DNA from: Posidonia oceanica
Lineage: Eukaryota > Streptophyta > Magnoliopsida > Alismatales > Posidoniaceae
Length of the DNA: 64,000 nucleotides
Assembly (NCBI GenBank): GCA_037176725.1
Contig: JAZBRS010000014.1
Coordinates: forward strand, 74,010,501 to 74,074,500
Reading direction: 5' to 3'
The position numbers and the translations under genes are program-made. A model generated the notes under the pieces. It did not search any database, was not told the DNA's origin, and worked only from the letters and a program-made list of their open reading frames with translations. Below, piece after piece: positions 31,801 to 42,130 of this stretch (the stretch's first letter is position 1; each line of letters begins with the position of its first letter).

Positions 31801-34622
31801 GCTGGCCGGCGATGGCTGTCTGGTTGCAGCGGCGACTGTCGGGCGCTCGCGGAGGTTGGGGCTGGCTCAGAGCGAGCTTCCGGTGCTTCCCAGACGTCCG
31901 GACGCGAGCTTCGAAGCTCGGGCAGTGATTCGGCACTTTTTGGGTTCAGCAAAGTGACTGGAGGTGGGGGGAGGGTGTTGCTGCTCGTCGGACCTGGTGG
32001 AGCCTTCCGGGAGGTAGCTGGAGGTCCGGAGAGTGATGCTGGATGATCAGGTTAGGTTTCTGGAGAGTGTGGAGGGAGTTTGCAGGTTGGGTCGGTTTCT
32101 GGTCAGAAGGAGGCTTAGGTGTTTGTTGTGGAGTTCGGAAGCTGTGGTGGATGGTTGGGTTCGAGGTCGGAGGCTCTGGAAAGGTGGTGGTTCAGGGATC
32201 GTTTGGGTGGATTTTGGGAGAAGGCTGTAGGCTGAAGTGGAGGGAATTGCTGAAGGAGGAGTGTTGGGTTGTAGTGGTGATTAGGTGGAGTTTCAGGACG
32301 GTTTTAGGTGGTGGAAAGGCAGTGGAATGGTGGAAGCAGGTGGCTGGTTGTTGGGTGAGATTGGGGGGACAACTGGGAGAAGTTTGAAGGCTCGCAGTGG
32401 TGTCGGATTGCTGGAATGGGAAGAGGGAGGTTTGCTGTGGATTTTAGCAGAGGAAGGGGAGGGAATTGCTGAAGAGAGGCTGGAGAATTGGAGGCTCTCT
32501 CCGGGATGCAGAGGGGGACACTCAGACCACTCTCTCTGGCCACTCTTTCTTCTGGAAATTGGAGGAGGCAGCCAAGAAGAGGGAGGTCGCTCAGGTGGAA
32601 GAAATGGATGGGATTGCTTCTGGAATTGGGCTCTAACTGCTGGTCTCTCACCGATTGCTCACACTGATTGCCGACTCCAGATCCTCGCTCTGATGGAATC
32701 AACGGAAGCTTAAATGGGGGAGAGATCGGCAGTTGGCGCGCTGGAAGTTTTTGAATCTACCGGCGGCACTGCAGCAGACAGGAGATGGCGAGGCGACCGG
32801 CATTCAATGCCTCTTGGGAACGGTGCTGAGATAGAGGAGAAGCAGCGAGCTGCTGGGTGATTGGACGGAGGCTCAAATTTCAAATGGAGGAGGGAAGACT
32901 GTCGCAGCAAGCTCGCGGGAGGAAAACCGGCTGATGCGCGAGGAAGAAGAAGGAAGACGAAGGAGCGCTGGGTCGGACCGTGGGCTGAAGGAAAAAAAGA
33001 AAAGAAATAAAAGAAAAAGAGAAACGGGCTGGATTGGGCCCAGCAGAGAAAAAGAAAAAAATGAGAAAGAAAGGAAAGTAAGGAGAAGGAAAGAAAGGGA
33101 GGGAAAAGTGAGGAAATAAAATAAGTAAAAATGAACTAAAAATAAATAAAAATATTAGAAAGGTTGTGATGTGAATTAGGATTTTAATTAAATTTTTTAA
33201 TGGCCATGTTGGGTTGATTAGTGTGTTTTGAGCTTGATTAGGGTTTTAAGGTTTTGGTTTTGTTTTTAATTAGTTTTCACTTGATTAAATGTTTGTTAAA
33301 CCTTTTTTAAATTGTTTTAAAAATTGTGTTTCCCTTGTTGGACACTTAGGATATTGATTAGGATTTTTTAGGATTTATTTTCGTATTAACCAGGGTTGTT
33401 TTCAGGTTTTTAAGTTTTAGTCTTCTTAGGGTTTTTTCTTTCTTAAGTCTTTTAAATTACGCTTTGATTTTTATTTGTTGATTTTTCTTGAAGTTTTTAG
33501 TTAGATTTCTCTGGTTTGATGGGGTGTTTTTAAGTCTTTTAAATGTGTTTTTCTTTTCCTTTTAATTAAGTTTTTTAATTTGTTTTTTCTTAGGTTTGTT
33601 AGGTTAAGTCTTTTGCTTCTTTAATTACTTGTTTTAATGTTTGTTTTTTTATTCTTCTTTTTAAGGTTTGTTTTTTTTTAAATCTTCTGATGGGGTTTTT
33701 ACCTTTGGTGGGTTTTGATTCCATTTTAGTTTTTTTCTTGATTTTTCAGTGTTTTCTTTTGATTTGTTTTGCATTTTTTAGCTTACATGCTTGGTTTTCC
33801 TTTTAGCTTGATTTAGTTAAGTTTAGGTTTTTAATTGCTTGTTTAATGTTTTTTCATTGTTTTTCTTAGGGTTCTGATTTGTTTCTTTCATGTTTTGGGG
33901 TTTTAAAGATTTTTAGGGGTTTTTATGGATTTTTGCAAAAGAGAGAAAAGGAAAAAAGAAGGAGGAAAGAAATGGAAAAAAGAGGGAGATAAAAGGAAAA
34001 GAGATAGGTTGGAGGAAAATGATTTCTAAAATTCAGAAAAAATGCTAAAAATAAAGTAAAAATAGGGATAAGATAGAGGAAGGACAGAAGCACAGAGGGG
34101 GCCCACAGCTAGACCAGAGAAAGGGTAAGAAGGGGATGAAAAGAGAGATGATAAACAGGAGAGAGAGAGGAGAGAGAAAATGATAATCCCGGAGAGAGAA
34201 AAGGATAATTTGAGTGAGTGGAGGTCTTAAAGGTCTTGGAATAGGATGAAAATTGGTGAGTGGGCAGTCTAGGGTTTAAGGTGTTCGTTCTGAAGTTTTG
34301 GTTTGATTCTGAGAAGGTTTTAGAGGGGTTTCAAGGTGTAGAAAAAGGGTAGTTTCACCTAGGTTTTCTGGGGTTTTTGGGAACGGTCTAGGTTTGAGAT
34401 TTTCTAAGTTCTTGGGCAGGTTTGCTAAGTGGGTGTTGGTGGGTTTTCCTATGGATTTAGGTTAGGTTTTGAGCTTGGGAAGAGGGGTAAAGGCTTAGTT
34501 CAAGTTTTCTTGGTTTTGAAGGGTAAAGAAGAGGGTTAGGGTTTGGTTTGGTTTGGGTTTGAGTCCAGCAATCACTAGGAGGGCTCCAAATGGTCCAAGC
34601 CTGCCAAGATGGGGTGTCAACA
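28862..34622 (-). mobile_element. Solo LTR D (5.8 kb) inserted in element E
   Basis: A full LTR of the same family as A, on the minus strand (TGTTGACACCCC at its right end, TGCTACA at its left end). It is flanked by perfect 5-bp duplications ATCAC. There is no PBS or polypurine tract beside it, so it is a solo LTR produced by recombination between two LTRs of one element. It is very similar to the A 5' LTR over most of its length by eye (for example 21430-22400 against 29880-30850). TTTAAGC (32708-32714) replaces the TATA motif; a donor-like CAG|GTAA is at 31754-31755. Confidence 0.9.
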
Positions 34623-34627
34623 ATCAC
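34623..34627. repeat. Target site duplication, right copy (D)
   Basis: ATCAC immediately right of LTR D, matching 28857-28861. Confidence 0.9.
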
Positions 34628-35394
34628 AAACAGGCATATAATCACTGACTGATAAGGAAGCAAATTCCGAAGCTAGTAAAGCAGTTCAATATGTTCAACA
34701 GCTAGCATTCAAAACATAGAGACTAAGCATATTCAAGCAAAGGGGATTTCGCCTGCACAGGAAAGGACCATTAGGAGCTCTGGAACATCGTAGCTCGGAG
34801 GAGGTCAACACTTGCTTGGTAGGAGTATTGTCCCAGTGCTGAGGCATGTTTTGCAGAGCGGAATGTTAGAAGGGAAAGAATGATTGGTGATGCAGATATA
34901 TGTATGATTTATGATTGATATGCTTTGCCCTCAGTGTATGAAGTGCTTAGTGCCTACTGCAGAGGAAGAGAGTGGTTCCTGACTCACTGGACTTTACTCA
35001 GACACCTAACTTGTTGGTGGCACTCCGAAAAGGGTGTTGGTGGTGTTTGGGTGGTGGTGTAGTGAGGATAGGTTCCATGCCAAACTCTCAGGGACTTACA
35101 TCTACTCTTTTCATTTTTCTTGTTTGCTCGCACATAGGTGTGCAGGATCCCCCCTATCCCTGGCTTGGAGGTGATGGGGCACCTGGTTTGAGGCTGGGGA
35201 GTTGCTGTTAGACAAGGGTGGCTAGGCCCCATGGGATTTGTATATTGCTCAGGCTTGAACTTTGATTCCTCTCTAAGGTTAGTAAAAGGGGCGGGATCAT
35301 GCTGCTTGTCTTTATTTCTAGGGCAGACTTTTGTCCCCCCTTTTTTTTCTTTTTTTTTCTCTTTTTTTTTTTTTGGCTCGCAGGCTTCCGCTGT
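34628..35394 (-). mobile_element. Element E, right visible piece (spacer between pol and extra ORF)
   Basis: Aligns with the integrase-DUF7745 spacers of A (about 11500-12420) and B (about 45910-46772), sharing landmarks such as GCCCTCAG followed by GAAGTGC, and the T-run before GCAGGCTTCCGCT. It stops at 35394 where LTR C begins, exactly inside a segment that continues in A and B, so C inserted here. No ORF is supported. Confidence 0.7.
35335..35374 (-). other. Long internal polypurine tract (E)
   Basis: On the minus strand an A-rich purine run with few interruptions ends in eight A followed by six G. This is the general form of a retroviral polypurine tract. The same site in A (12280-12420) and B (46675-46762) is A-rich purine but lacks the G run. 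Function unproven. Confidence 0.4.
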
Positions 35395-38121
35395 TGTAGA
35401 CACCCCATTTTGACACCTGGCGGCGGATCGAACTTGGAAAAAGCGAGCTCGGGAACTACGGATTCAACCTTTTTCCCCAAAACCCCACCTTTGCACTCAA
35501 ACTAACCCAATTTGACCTAAAACCAAATCCCTTTCCAAAACTACCCAAAAACTACCCAAAACAATTCACTTCCCATTTCCCAAACCTAACCTAAGCCTTC
35601 CACAAGCCCAAGTCCATCAAAAGCCCAGGCCACTGAGTGGCACGACTAGGCACCGCGAGAGGGGGCGGTTGACTCAGGTGCCACGTGAAGAGGCGACTGA
35701 GTTAGGTGCCAGATGATGCAGCGACTCGACTGTAAATCAATGCACAGACCAAGCTTCTCTGCCACCGCCGTCTGACAACCATCCATCCATCACCAGTCGC
35801 CGACCTCGACCTACACCCCTACTCCCTCGACTGCCTAGCCCTCTCACAATGGCTCTGCTCCTCCTCTGCCATTGCCTGAGCTTTGGGTGGAGGACCCAAC
35901 CCAAACAAAAGCAAAAAGCCACCATTTTTGGAGAGGAGGAACCCATTTTTCAAACTCCGGTGATCTCTTTCTCCTCCTCGCCGCTCGCTCCAGAGCCGAA
36001 TCCCACCAACCAAATGCCTTCACACGACCACTAGCAACCCTCCAAGCCTTTCAAATCTCCATTTCGTAGCCCGGATCACTGCAGCCACAAGCTCGTCGGT
36101 CATCTTCCTCGTCGCCGGCCAACATCGCCAAAGCCACCACGTGGCTCCAAGCTTCACGAAACTCCGCGCACACCACCGCAACGTCGCCACGAGTACAACC
36201 CAAGCAACCCGGACACCCACCGTTGTCCATAGCGCCACCGCGGCCTTCACGCCGGCCAACTCTGGCGAGCCACGTTGGGGGGCCGAACCACGCGCCCCCA
36301 TAGGTAAAAAACTCCTCCCTTGGCTCCGTGGCATGCCGTGCATGCTTCTCAGCCCACCTCCCAAATTTTATAGTAGCTTGGCGACCGTTTTTGGTCGTCT
36401 TCTCTAGCATTGGAGGACTGCCAGGCTAGGCGCCGCCTGAAGCGGCGACTAACCTGAGCCTCCGTCTGCCGGATGGCCCGACTTTGAGGCGTTGCTCCGG
36501 CCACCTTGGAGTCCCAGTTTACATGTTTTTTATATAATTTTGTTCCCTGCTTATCATGCTACATGTCTACATAGTCAGCTTGCCATTTCGTTCGCCGGTG
36601 AGGCCAAGATATGGCTGTGAAGTTGGTAGCTTGGACTGCCTGGGTTGCACCTTAGCCGCCTGCCTGGCAGGCGACTAACCTGCAACTTAGGTCAGTCTCT
36701 GGCCAACTTCTGGCCATCTTATCTTGCTCCTCACATGGCCATTTTGCAGTATTATTGCTTCTATATGATCTTGAATGAATGGTCTACATGTTTGCAAATT
36801 CAGTTTTTCATTTAGCTAGCTTGTGGATCCAAGGTTTGGCCAGGAAGAAGGCTGTTGGGACAGCCTGGGTTGCACCTTAGCCGCCTGCCTGGCAGGCGAC
36901 TAACTTGTAGCTCAGGTCTGCCCTCCGGCACAACCTCTGGCCTCCATATCTTGTAGCCCACTCACCCATTTCCAAATCCGACGCATGCTTTTTCTTCCGT
37001 GTTGAGCCATGCTAAGCTCCACGATGTTTGTTTCCGTTTTTGCTAAGTTTTCCTACCTCGTTTTCGGTAATGAAAGCCATTTTTGGGAAACTGCAAGTGC
37101 CTCTGTCGCCAGGTGAAGTGGTGCTTGTCCTGGGCACCTTCCCACCAAGCGACTAAGCTTGCAGTCCCCAACTGTGAGCGAGCCGCTGCTTTTCCATCGC
37201 CCTGCTTTGGTTTTCTGGCCATGTTTGGTGCGATCTCAGTTGCATGTTGATCTCTGTTGTGCCCTCTGCGTGGCCATGCTTTTAGTTTTCTGTTTTCAGT
37301 AGCTTAGTTAGCCTGGCTCCGGCGTTGAAGTTCGTTGTCTGTGGAGGAGAGTCGTAGGTCCCGCCGCCTGTCCATCAGGCGATTGACGCAGTCGCTGCTC
37401 CGGGAGGTGTCACGCCGTTGCCGCCGCTGCAGGTGGCGACTGTCTCTGTCACCACAGTGTCTGGCGACTTGCCTCACTGACTAGGCAGTGGGTACATGCC
37501 TTGTTTGCCGCTTTGCTTTAAATCCTCTTTACATGTTTAAACCCTGTTCTAGCATATTAATTACCTTGTCATTTGCATCATTGCATTCTAGCTTCACATC
37601 CACACATAGCATGTTTTCCATCAAACAAAGCATGTTTTCGAATGGCATTTAGACTAAGCAAGCATACATTAGGCATGCATAGCATCTATCGCCCCTTGGG
37701 CGTACAGTAAAGGCAAGCAATTGCCGACATCTGGCATATGCGAGTGAGTTAAGCCTAGAAAGATCGATTCTTCGGGCATGCCAGGAGTGCCTAACACCTT
37801 CCCCGCACGTAACAGGAGTCCTTGCCTTGTCTCTTAGTGTGCAATGACCATAATGCCCTCATCCAAGGCACGAGTCATATTTGCATCTCATTGCATCTTT
37901 TTGCATGTTTTCCATGCTTTCCATGGTTTTCCTTATCTCCCGATTTAATAGACACGGTGGCGACTCTGATTTAGTCTTATCTTTGTATTTTCCTCTTTTT
38001 CCAGCGTTTTCGAGTAGAGTTTCCCTCCTCGGGTCCTACCGCTAATAGTGAACCTAATTCCGATCGGTGCACACGAGCTTTGGCATCGTGCATGGACGAT
38101 CCGAATTTCGGAATCATTACA
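35395..38121 (+). repeat. 5' LTR of element C (2.7 kb)
   Basis: It starts TGTAGACACCCCATTTTGAC and ends GGAATCATTACA, followed by a one-base spacer and the PBS. It is a third LTR family, much shorter than those of A, D and F. The end part keeps the common block (near 37793-37822, CCTTCCCCGCACGTAACAGG) and the PBS-like decamer (37958-37967). It contains GCCTGCC-based hairpin modules and a donor-like AG|GTAA (36304-36305). I could not place a TATA box upstream of that donor. Confidence 0.88.
36420..37480 (+). repeat. Hairpin modules in C LTR
   Basis: Stem-loops ending in GGCGACT recur. GCCGC-loop-GCGGC is near 36431-36446. A perfect GCCTGCC/GGCAGGC palindrome with CGAC after it occurs near 36657-36672 and again near 36881-36896. 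CGCCTG/CAGGCG is near 37361-37377. The two GCCTGCC copies share about 40 bp of surrounding sequence (CCTGGGTTGCACCTTAGC before the hairpin) and are about 224 bp apart. Confidence 0.6.
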
Positions 38122-38350
38122 ATGGCGACTCCGCTATGGAGATACTAGACTCCGACTTTTGCTGTTGGCTTTCGCTCGCTTGCATTTTGCATCTTTGTTT
38201 GCCTTTTTGCTTTTGCGTGCCTTGTCTGTTTGCTCGCTTGCCTGTGTCGGTTCCCAGCGAGTTGCATAGTGGCTACTTTGTTGGGGACGCTAGACTCCGG
38301 CTTTCGCTTCGCTTCCACGCTCGCTTTGTTTTGCATCTTTGCATGCCTTG
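38122..38350 (+). other. PBS and first part of leader (C)
   Basis: PBS TGGCGACTCCGCT at 38123-38135 then ATGGA; 13 bases match the tRNA-Arg 3' end before a mismatch. The following leader segment is T/G-rich with GCTTTCGCTCGC-type motifs also found beside the PBS of A and B. It ends at the insertion point of B. Confidence 0.75.
38346..38350. repeat. Target site duplication, left copy (B)
   Basis: CCTTG immediately left of B; the right flank is CTTTG (60843-60847). Four of five bases match, which fits an old duplication with one substitution. Confidence 0.6.
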
Positions 38351-41300
38351 TGTAGCAATCCTGAATTCTGATCGTCCATGCACATTACCAAAGCTTGTGT
38401 GCACGATCAAAATAGGGTCACTATATGCGGCTGGATCCGAGGGAAGAACTCGACTCGAAAACGCTGGCAAAAGAAAAGAAAAGAAATGATAAGACAATTC
38501 GGAGTCACCACCAGGTCTATTGAATTGGAAGACAAGGAAAACCAAGGGGTAAAGCATGAAAAGACATGCTGAACCGGAGGCAAGGAGGGGCAAAGGGATG
38601 CAAGGACAAGCTCAGCTATGCTATGCTATGACTCAGGCCTAGGATAAGGGGAAGGTCGATACGAGCCAAGAGAAAGAGCAAGGACTCCTGTTACGCACGG
38701 GAAAGGTGTTAGGCACCCCGATACGTCCGAGAGTCGGTCTTTCTTAGGGAATCTCGCACTTATGTAGGGAATTGCTAGCCTAATGCCTAAATGCCTTAAA
38801 TGCCTTAAATGCTTACCTATTATGCAAGGGAAGTAAACGTGCTATCTAAGTGCTCAGCCACGCTGCTAGTGTTCCGAACTGGGCGGACCCTGGTTCGTGA
38901 GAACTCCTAAGCAGTAAGTATCATGGCCCTATATGCAGATGCAAGCAATAAAACAAAACGACGGGAAAACCAAGCAATGCGGGTGACATACAAGCGATAA
39001 AGCAAAACAGGCGCAGAAAATGGTGCGAAAATACAGAAAAAAAGCAAGGCATGGAAAACGATGCCGAAAGCGGAGAGCGATGCAAAGGGGGTGCGGGAAA
39101 CCATGCAAAAGAGCGAGAAACGATGCAAAATGCAGAAAACGGGGCAAAGTGTGGAAAATGAGGCAAAGCGGGCTACGAAATGAAAACAAAGGGGTGGGCA
39201 ACATGCATTAGGGTTACAGCAAGCCAAAGAAGCAATAAAACGTGAGAAACGGTGAGCGAAACAAAATCAGCACTTTAAAATGGCTGTCAGCCATCTGCAT
39301 GCGTTGGACGCTGGCAACACCAGCGTCCAACGTTGGACGCTGGGAGAGCCCGCGTCCAACACCCACTGCAGACAGATAGCATGCATATTTTTGAAATCCA
39401 TGCATTCTAACTATATGGATGCAATACAGATGCAAATATGCAACTAAATGGGTACTAGACATGCAAATCTAACCTAACAGAAGATTAGAGGAAGAATCGG
39501 GACAAGGAGCATGCCAAAATAAGAATCCAAACATGTAGGTTGTTGGATGCCTGTAGGCTGGGCGTCCAACGTTGAACGCCCGAGAGGCTGGCGTCCAACA
39601 AGGACAGAAGGCAGAAAGGAGAAAAGATGCATACAAGTGATAGAGGAGAGTTGGGATCATGCATTTGGGTTGCTGGATTCAGAGCAAGGGCAAGCAAGCA
39701 AACAGGGGATGCATAAAATAAACAATCCAACCTCACCTGTGTTGAGTGCCAGGCCAGAGGCACAACCAGGGTGTTGGACGCGAGCTTTGTCAGCGTCCAA
39801 CGTTGGACGCCAACACCAGCAGCGTACAACGCTCTGGGAGGCACAATACACAAAAAGCATGCACAAATAAGCAAATAATATTAACTAAAATAAAAGAATA
39901 GATGCTACTGAAGCTAAACATGCATAAGAACACAGGAAGCAAGTAAGTAAGCAAAATCAGAGAAGTATGCAAGCATTAAACAAACAAGAGATGAGCTAGG
40001 GCGTTGGACGCTAGAGCCAGCAGCATCCAACATTGGACGCTGAAGGCTCTGGCGTCCAACGACCCAGGCATGCAAACTCACCTGTTCTAAAGGGGGAGCT
40101 CAGCTCTACCCCACCTAGATGCATGCAAACACACTAAGAACATGTAAGAGACTAACAGGAGCATGCGAAGGAGGCATGGCAAGCATTTACGCTAAAGAAA
40201 GCAAAGGGAAGAACATGCATAAAGAGAAGCAAGCTTTAACTTGGCAAAAGGGAGTAAACAACTTAGAATAAATCCTAGCAAACCTAAACATGGTTGCCAT
40301 AGGGGCCAGGCATCTCTAAGTAGACATGGATCACAAAATAATACTCAAAATATGCATGAGGCAGGCATGGCAGCAAAGCAAAACAAGCAGACACGTTGGA
40401 CGCTAGGTGAACTGCATCCAACGTTGGACGCGGCTCACCCTAGCGTCCAACAAAGGCTGAAGACAGACTGATCATTAAGCATGCAAAAGGCAATCAAACA
40501 TGCATGGAACAAGTTAAAAACATGGTATAACATCAGAGAGAATTAAAAGGAGGCAAATAGCATATACTTGCAAGGAAGCATGCAAAGGAAAAGCATGGAA
40601 GCATTCAAACCAAGGCAAAGCAGAGAAGGCCGTTGGATGTCGGCCTATGCCGCGTCCAACGTTGGACGCACTAGTTGGTGCGTCCAACACACTGAACTTC
40701 CTTTTGGATGTGAATCACATTCAAAAGGAGCTAAAATCTTGTAAAAACTGCATGGACACGTACTATCATGCATGCATGACTACTGGGAATGGAAAACTAA
40801 CCTGTGGAAGCTCTGGAACGGCGGGACGACGAGGTTCGCCAGAGTTGCAGGTGTGTGCACGGTAGCGACATCGGTGGGCTCGCCTGAGCTGCTCGGAGCA
40901 CCGGAGGAGGTCGCGAAGGGTTGCAGACAGAGAGGGGAGTGCCTTCTTGCTCTCGGAAGTGGAAGCTCTCTCGTTTGCTGTGTGTGGTGTCAATGGTAGA
41001 GGGTTGAACTTGCTGGTTTTGTTGAAGCTTGCATGGGTTTGGGTGCTGACAGTGGGATTTGCAGGCCAAATTCAGGGCTTGGCAGGTCGTGGCAGGTGCG
41101 GGTGAGTGTGTGGTGGCCATGTGGGATGTCAGAGGAGGGCATGGGCATTGGCAGGAGGGCGGCGGAGGCGAGGCAATGGCTGACACGGTTGGCAGAAGGT
41201 AGACCTGTTAGTGAGAGGAGGAGTGCTGGTTTTGGGCTGAAATAGAGGAGAGAAGGATAGTAACTCAAGCTTGGAAGGTAGTGGATGGCGTGGAGTGGAG

Positions 41301-41695
41301 GAAGGGACGGGTAGTAAGTGTGGGGCGGAGGGGGATTGGACGGGCGGTGAGCTGGAGGGGGCAGAGCAACCGCTGCCGACCTCGAGTCGTTGGACGCGCG
41401 ACCAGAGCACGTCCAACGTTAGACGCCAGACCATAGCACGTCCAATGTTGGACGCTAGCACAGGCCGCGTCCAACACACTCAGGTGGCATGGGCTGCAAA
41501 TGGGCTTAGGTTTGGGCCTAGAAGTGTTGTAAAAATGCAAATAGCTTAGGTAAAGGCTTCTAGGGTTTTGGGTGAGGTTTTGCGTTTGGAAATGGGCTAG
41601 AAAATGGGTTAGAAAAGGGAATGCCAATCCAGAGACCACACAAGCCTGCAAAAGAGAACTACCAACTTCCGGGCTGTCAGACTGGGGTGTCTACA
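38351..41695 (-). repeat. 3' LTR of element B (3.3 kb)
   Basis: Minus strand TGTAGACACCCCAGTCTGAC at 41695 and AGGATTGCTACA at 38351. It is preceded (higher coordinates) by the polypurine tract. It carries seven GTTGGACGC hairpin modules, the common end block (near 38688-38720), a PBS-like TGGTGACTCC (38501-38510) and a donor-like CAG|GTTAGT (40800-40801). Confidence 0.93.
39303..41474 (-). repeat. Seven GTTGGACGC double-hairpin modules in B 3' LTR
   Basis: Each module of about 58 bp holds two hairpins back to back, with stem GTTGGACGC/GCGTCCAAC and loops of about 10-13 nt. The central join is the palindrome GCGTCCAACGTTGGACGC. Modules start near 39303, 39542, 39773, 40003, 40395, 40632 and 41389, so most neighbours are 230-239 bp apart. 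The last has three hairpins. Loop sequences differ between modules while the arms stay the same. Confidence 0.85.
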
Positions 41696-41708
41696 GATGC
41701 CCCTCCCT
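41696..41708 (-). other. Polypurine tract (B)
   Basis: AGGGAGGGGCATC on the minus strand, directly before the 3' LTR. It is identical to that of F. Next to it is the hairpin CCTGAGC/GCTCAGG (41706-41712 with 41737-41743). Confidence 0.85.
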
Positions 41709-42130
41709 GAGCGAGGTCAAGCGAACCGAGACCACTGCTCAGGGTAGACAAGACACCCTACCTGACGCCGGCGAGAGCGCAAAACACTGTAGGCACGAGT
41801 CATTCGCCCGGCAGATGCACTAGAAGACATGACCCAAAGCCACAATGCAGGTGCAGATGCAAATGCGGATGCTGATGCCATGCGTGCAATGCGATGCGTG
41901 CTGATGCAGGAGTTAGTGCAGAGGTTATGTTAGATGTTAGTGCAGATGCAATGCATGCTGATGCAGTTATTTATCATGTAATGCTATTAGTGCAAGAATG
42001 CGATGCTGATGCAAAAGAAATGCAAATAAAGCTGCAGTGCAATGCGTGAGTTCGGGGGTTAGTCCGTCCTCACAAAGGAAACTCTTGACAAGGTTGACGG
42101 GCTTGGCATCCGAGCAGTTAGGGGTCAGCC
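41709..42130 (-). other. Gene-less spacer beside polypurine tract (B)
   Basis: It contains the inverted copy of the LTR terminus (41744-41758) and a GATGC/GCAT-rich stretch (41830-42020), both also present in F. No ORF. Confidence 0.55.

Noticed and set aside
20405..34622. The two same-orientation LTRs at 20405-26314 and 28862-34622 as one short element with a 2.5 kb inside
   Set aside because: The left LTR has its PBS on its left side, so it is the 5' LTR of A, which extends leftwards. The right LTR has its own perfect ATCAC duplication and no PBS or purine tract, so it is a solo LTR. The 2.5 kb between them belongs to element E.
36369..36375. TATA box in the C LTR
   Set aside because: TATAGTA lies downstream of the donor-like site and has no counterpart at that offset in the other families; too weak to call.
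35737..36410. Host gene exons in the C LTR (ORFs of 60-119 codons on both strands)
   Set aside because: They lie wholly inside an LTR bounded by TG...CA and PBS, overlap one another on opposite strands and show no domain. GC-rich leader sequence explains them.
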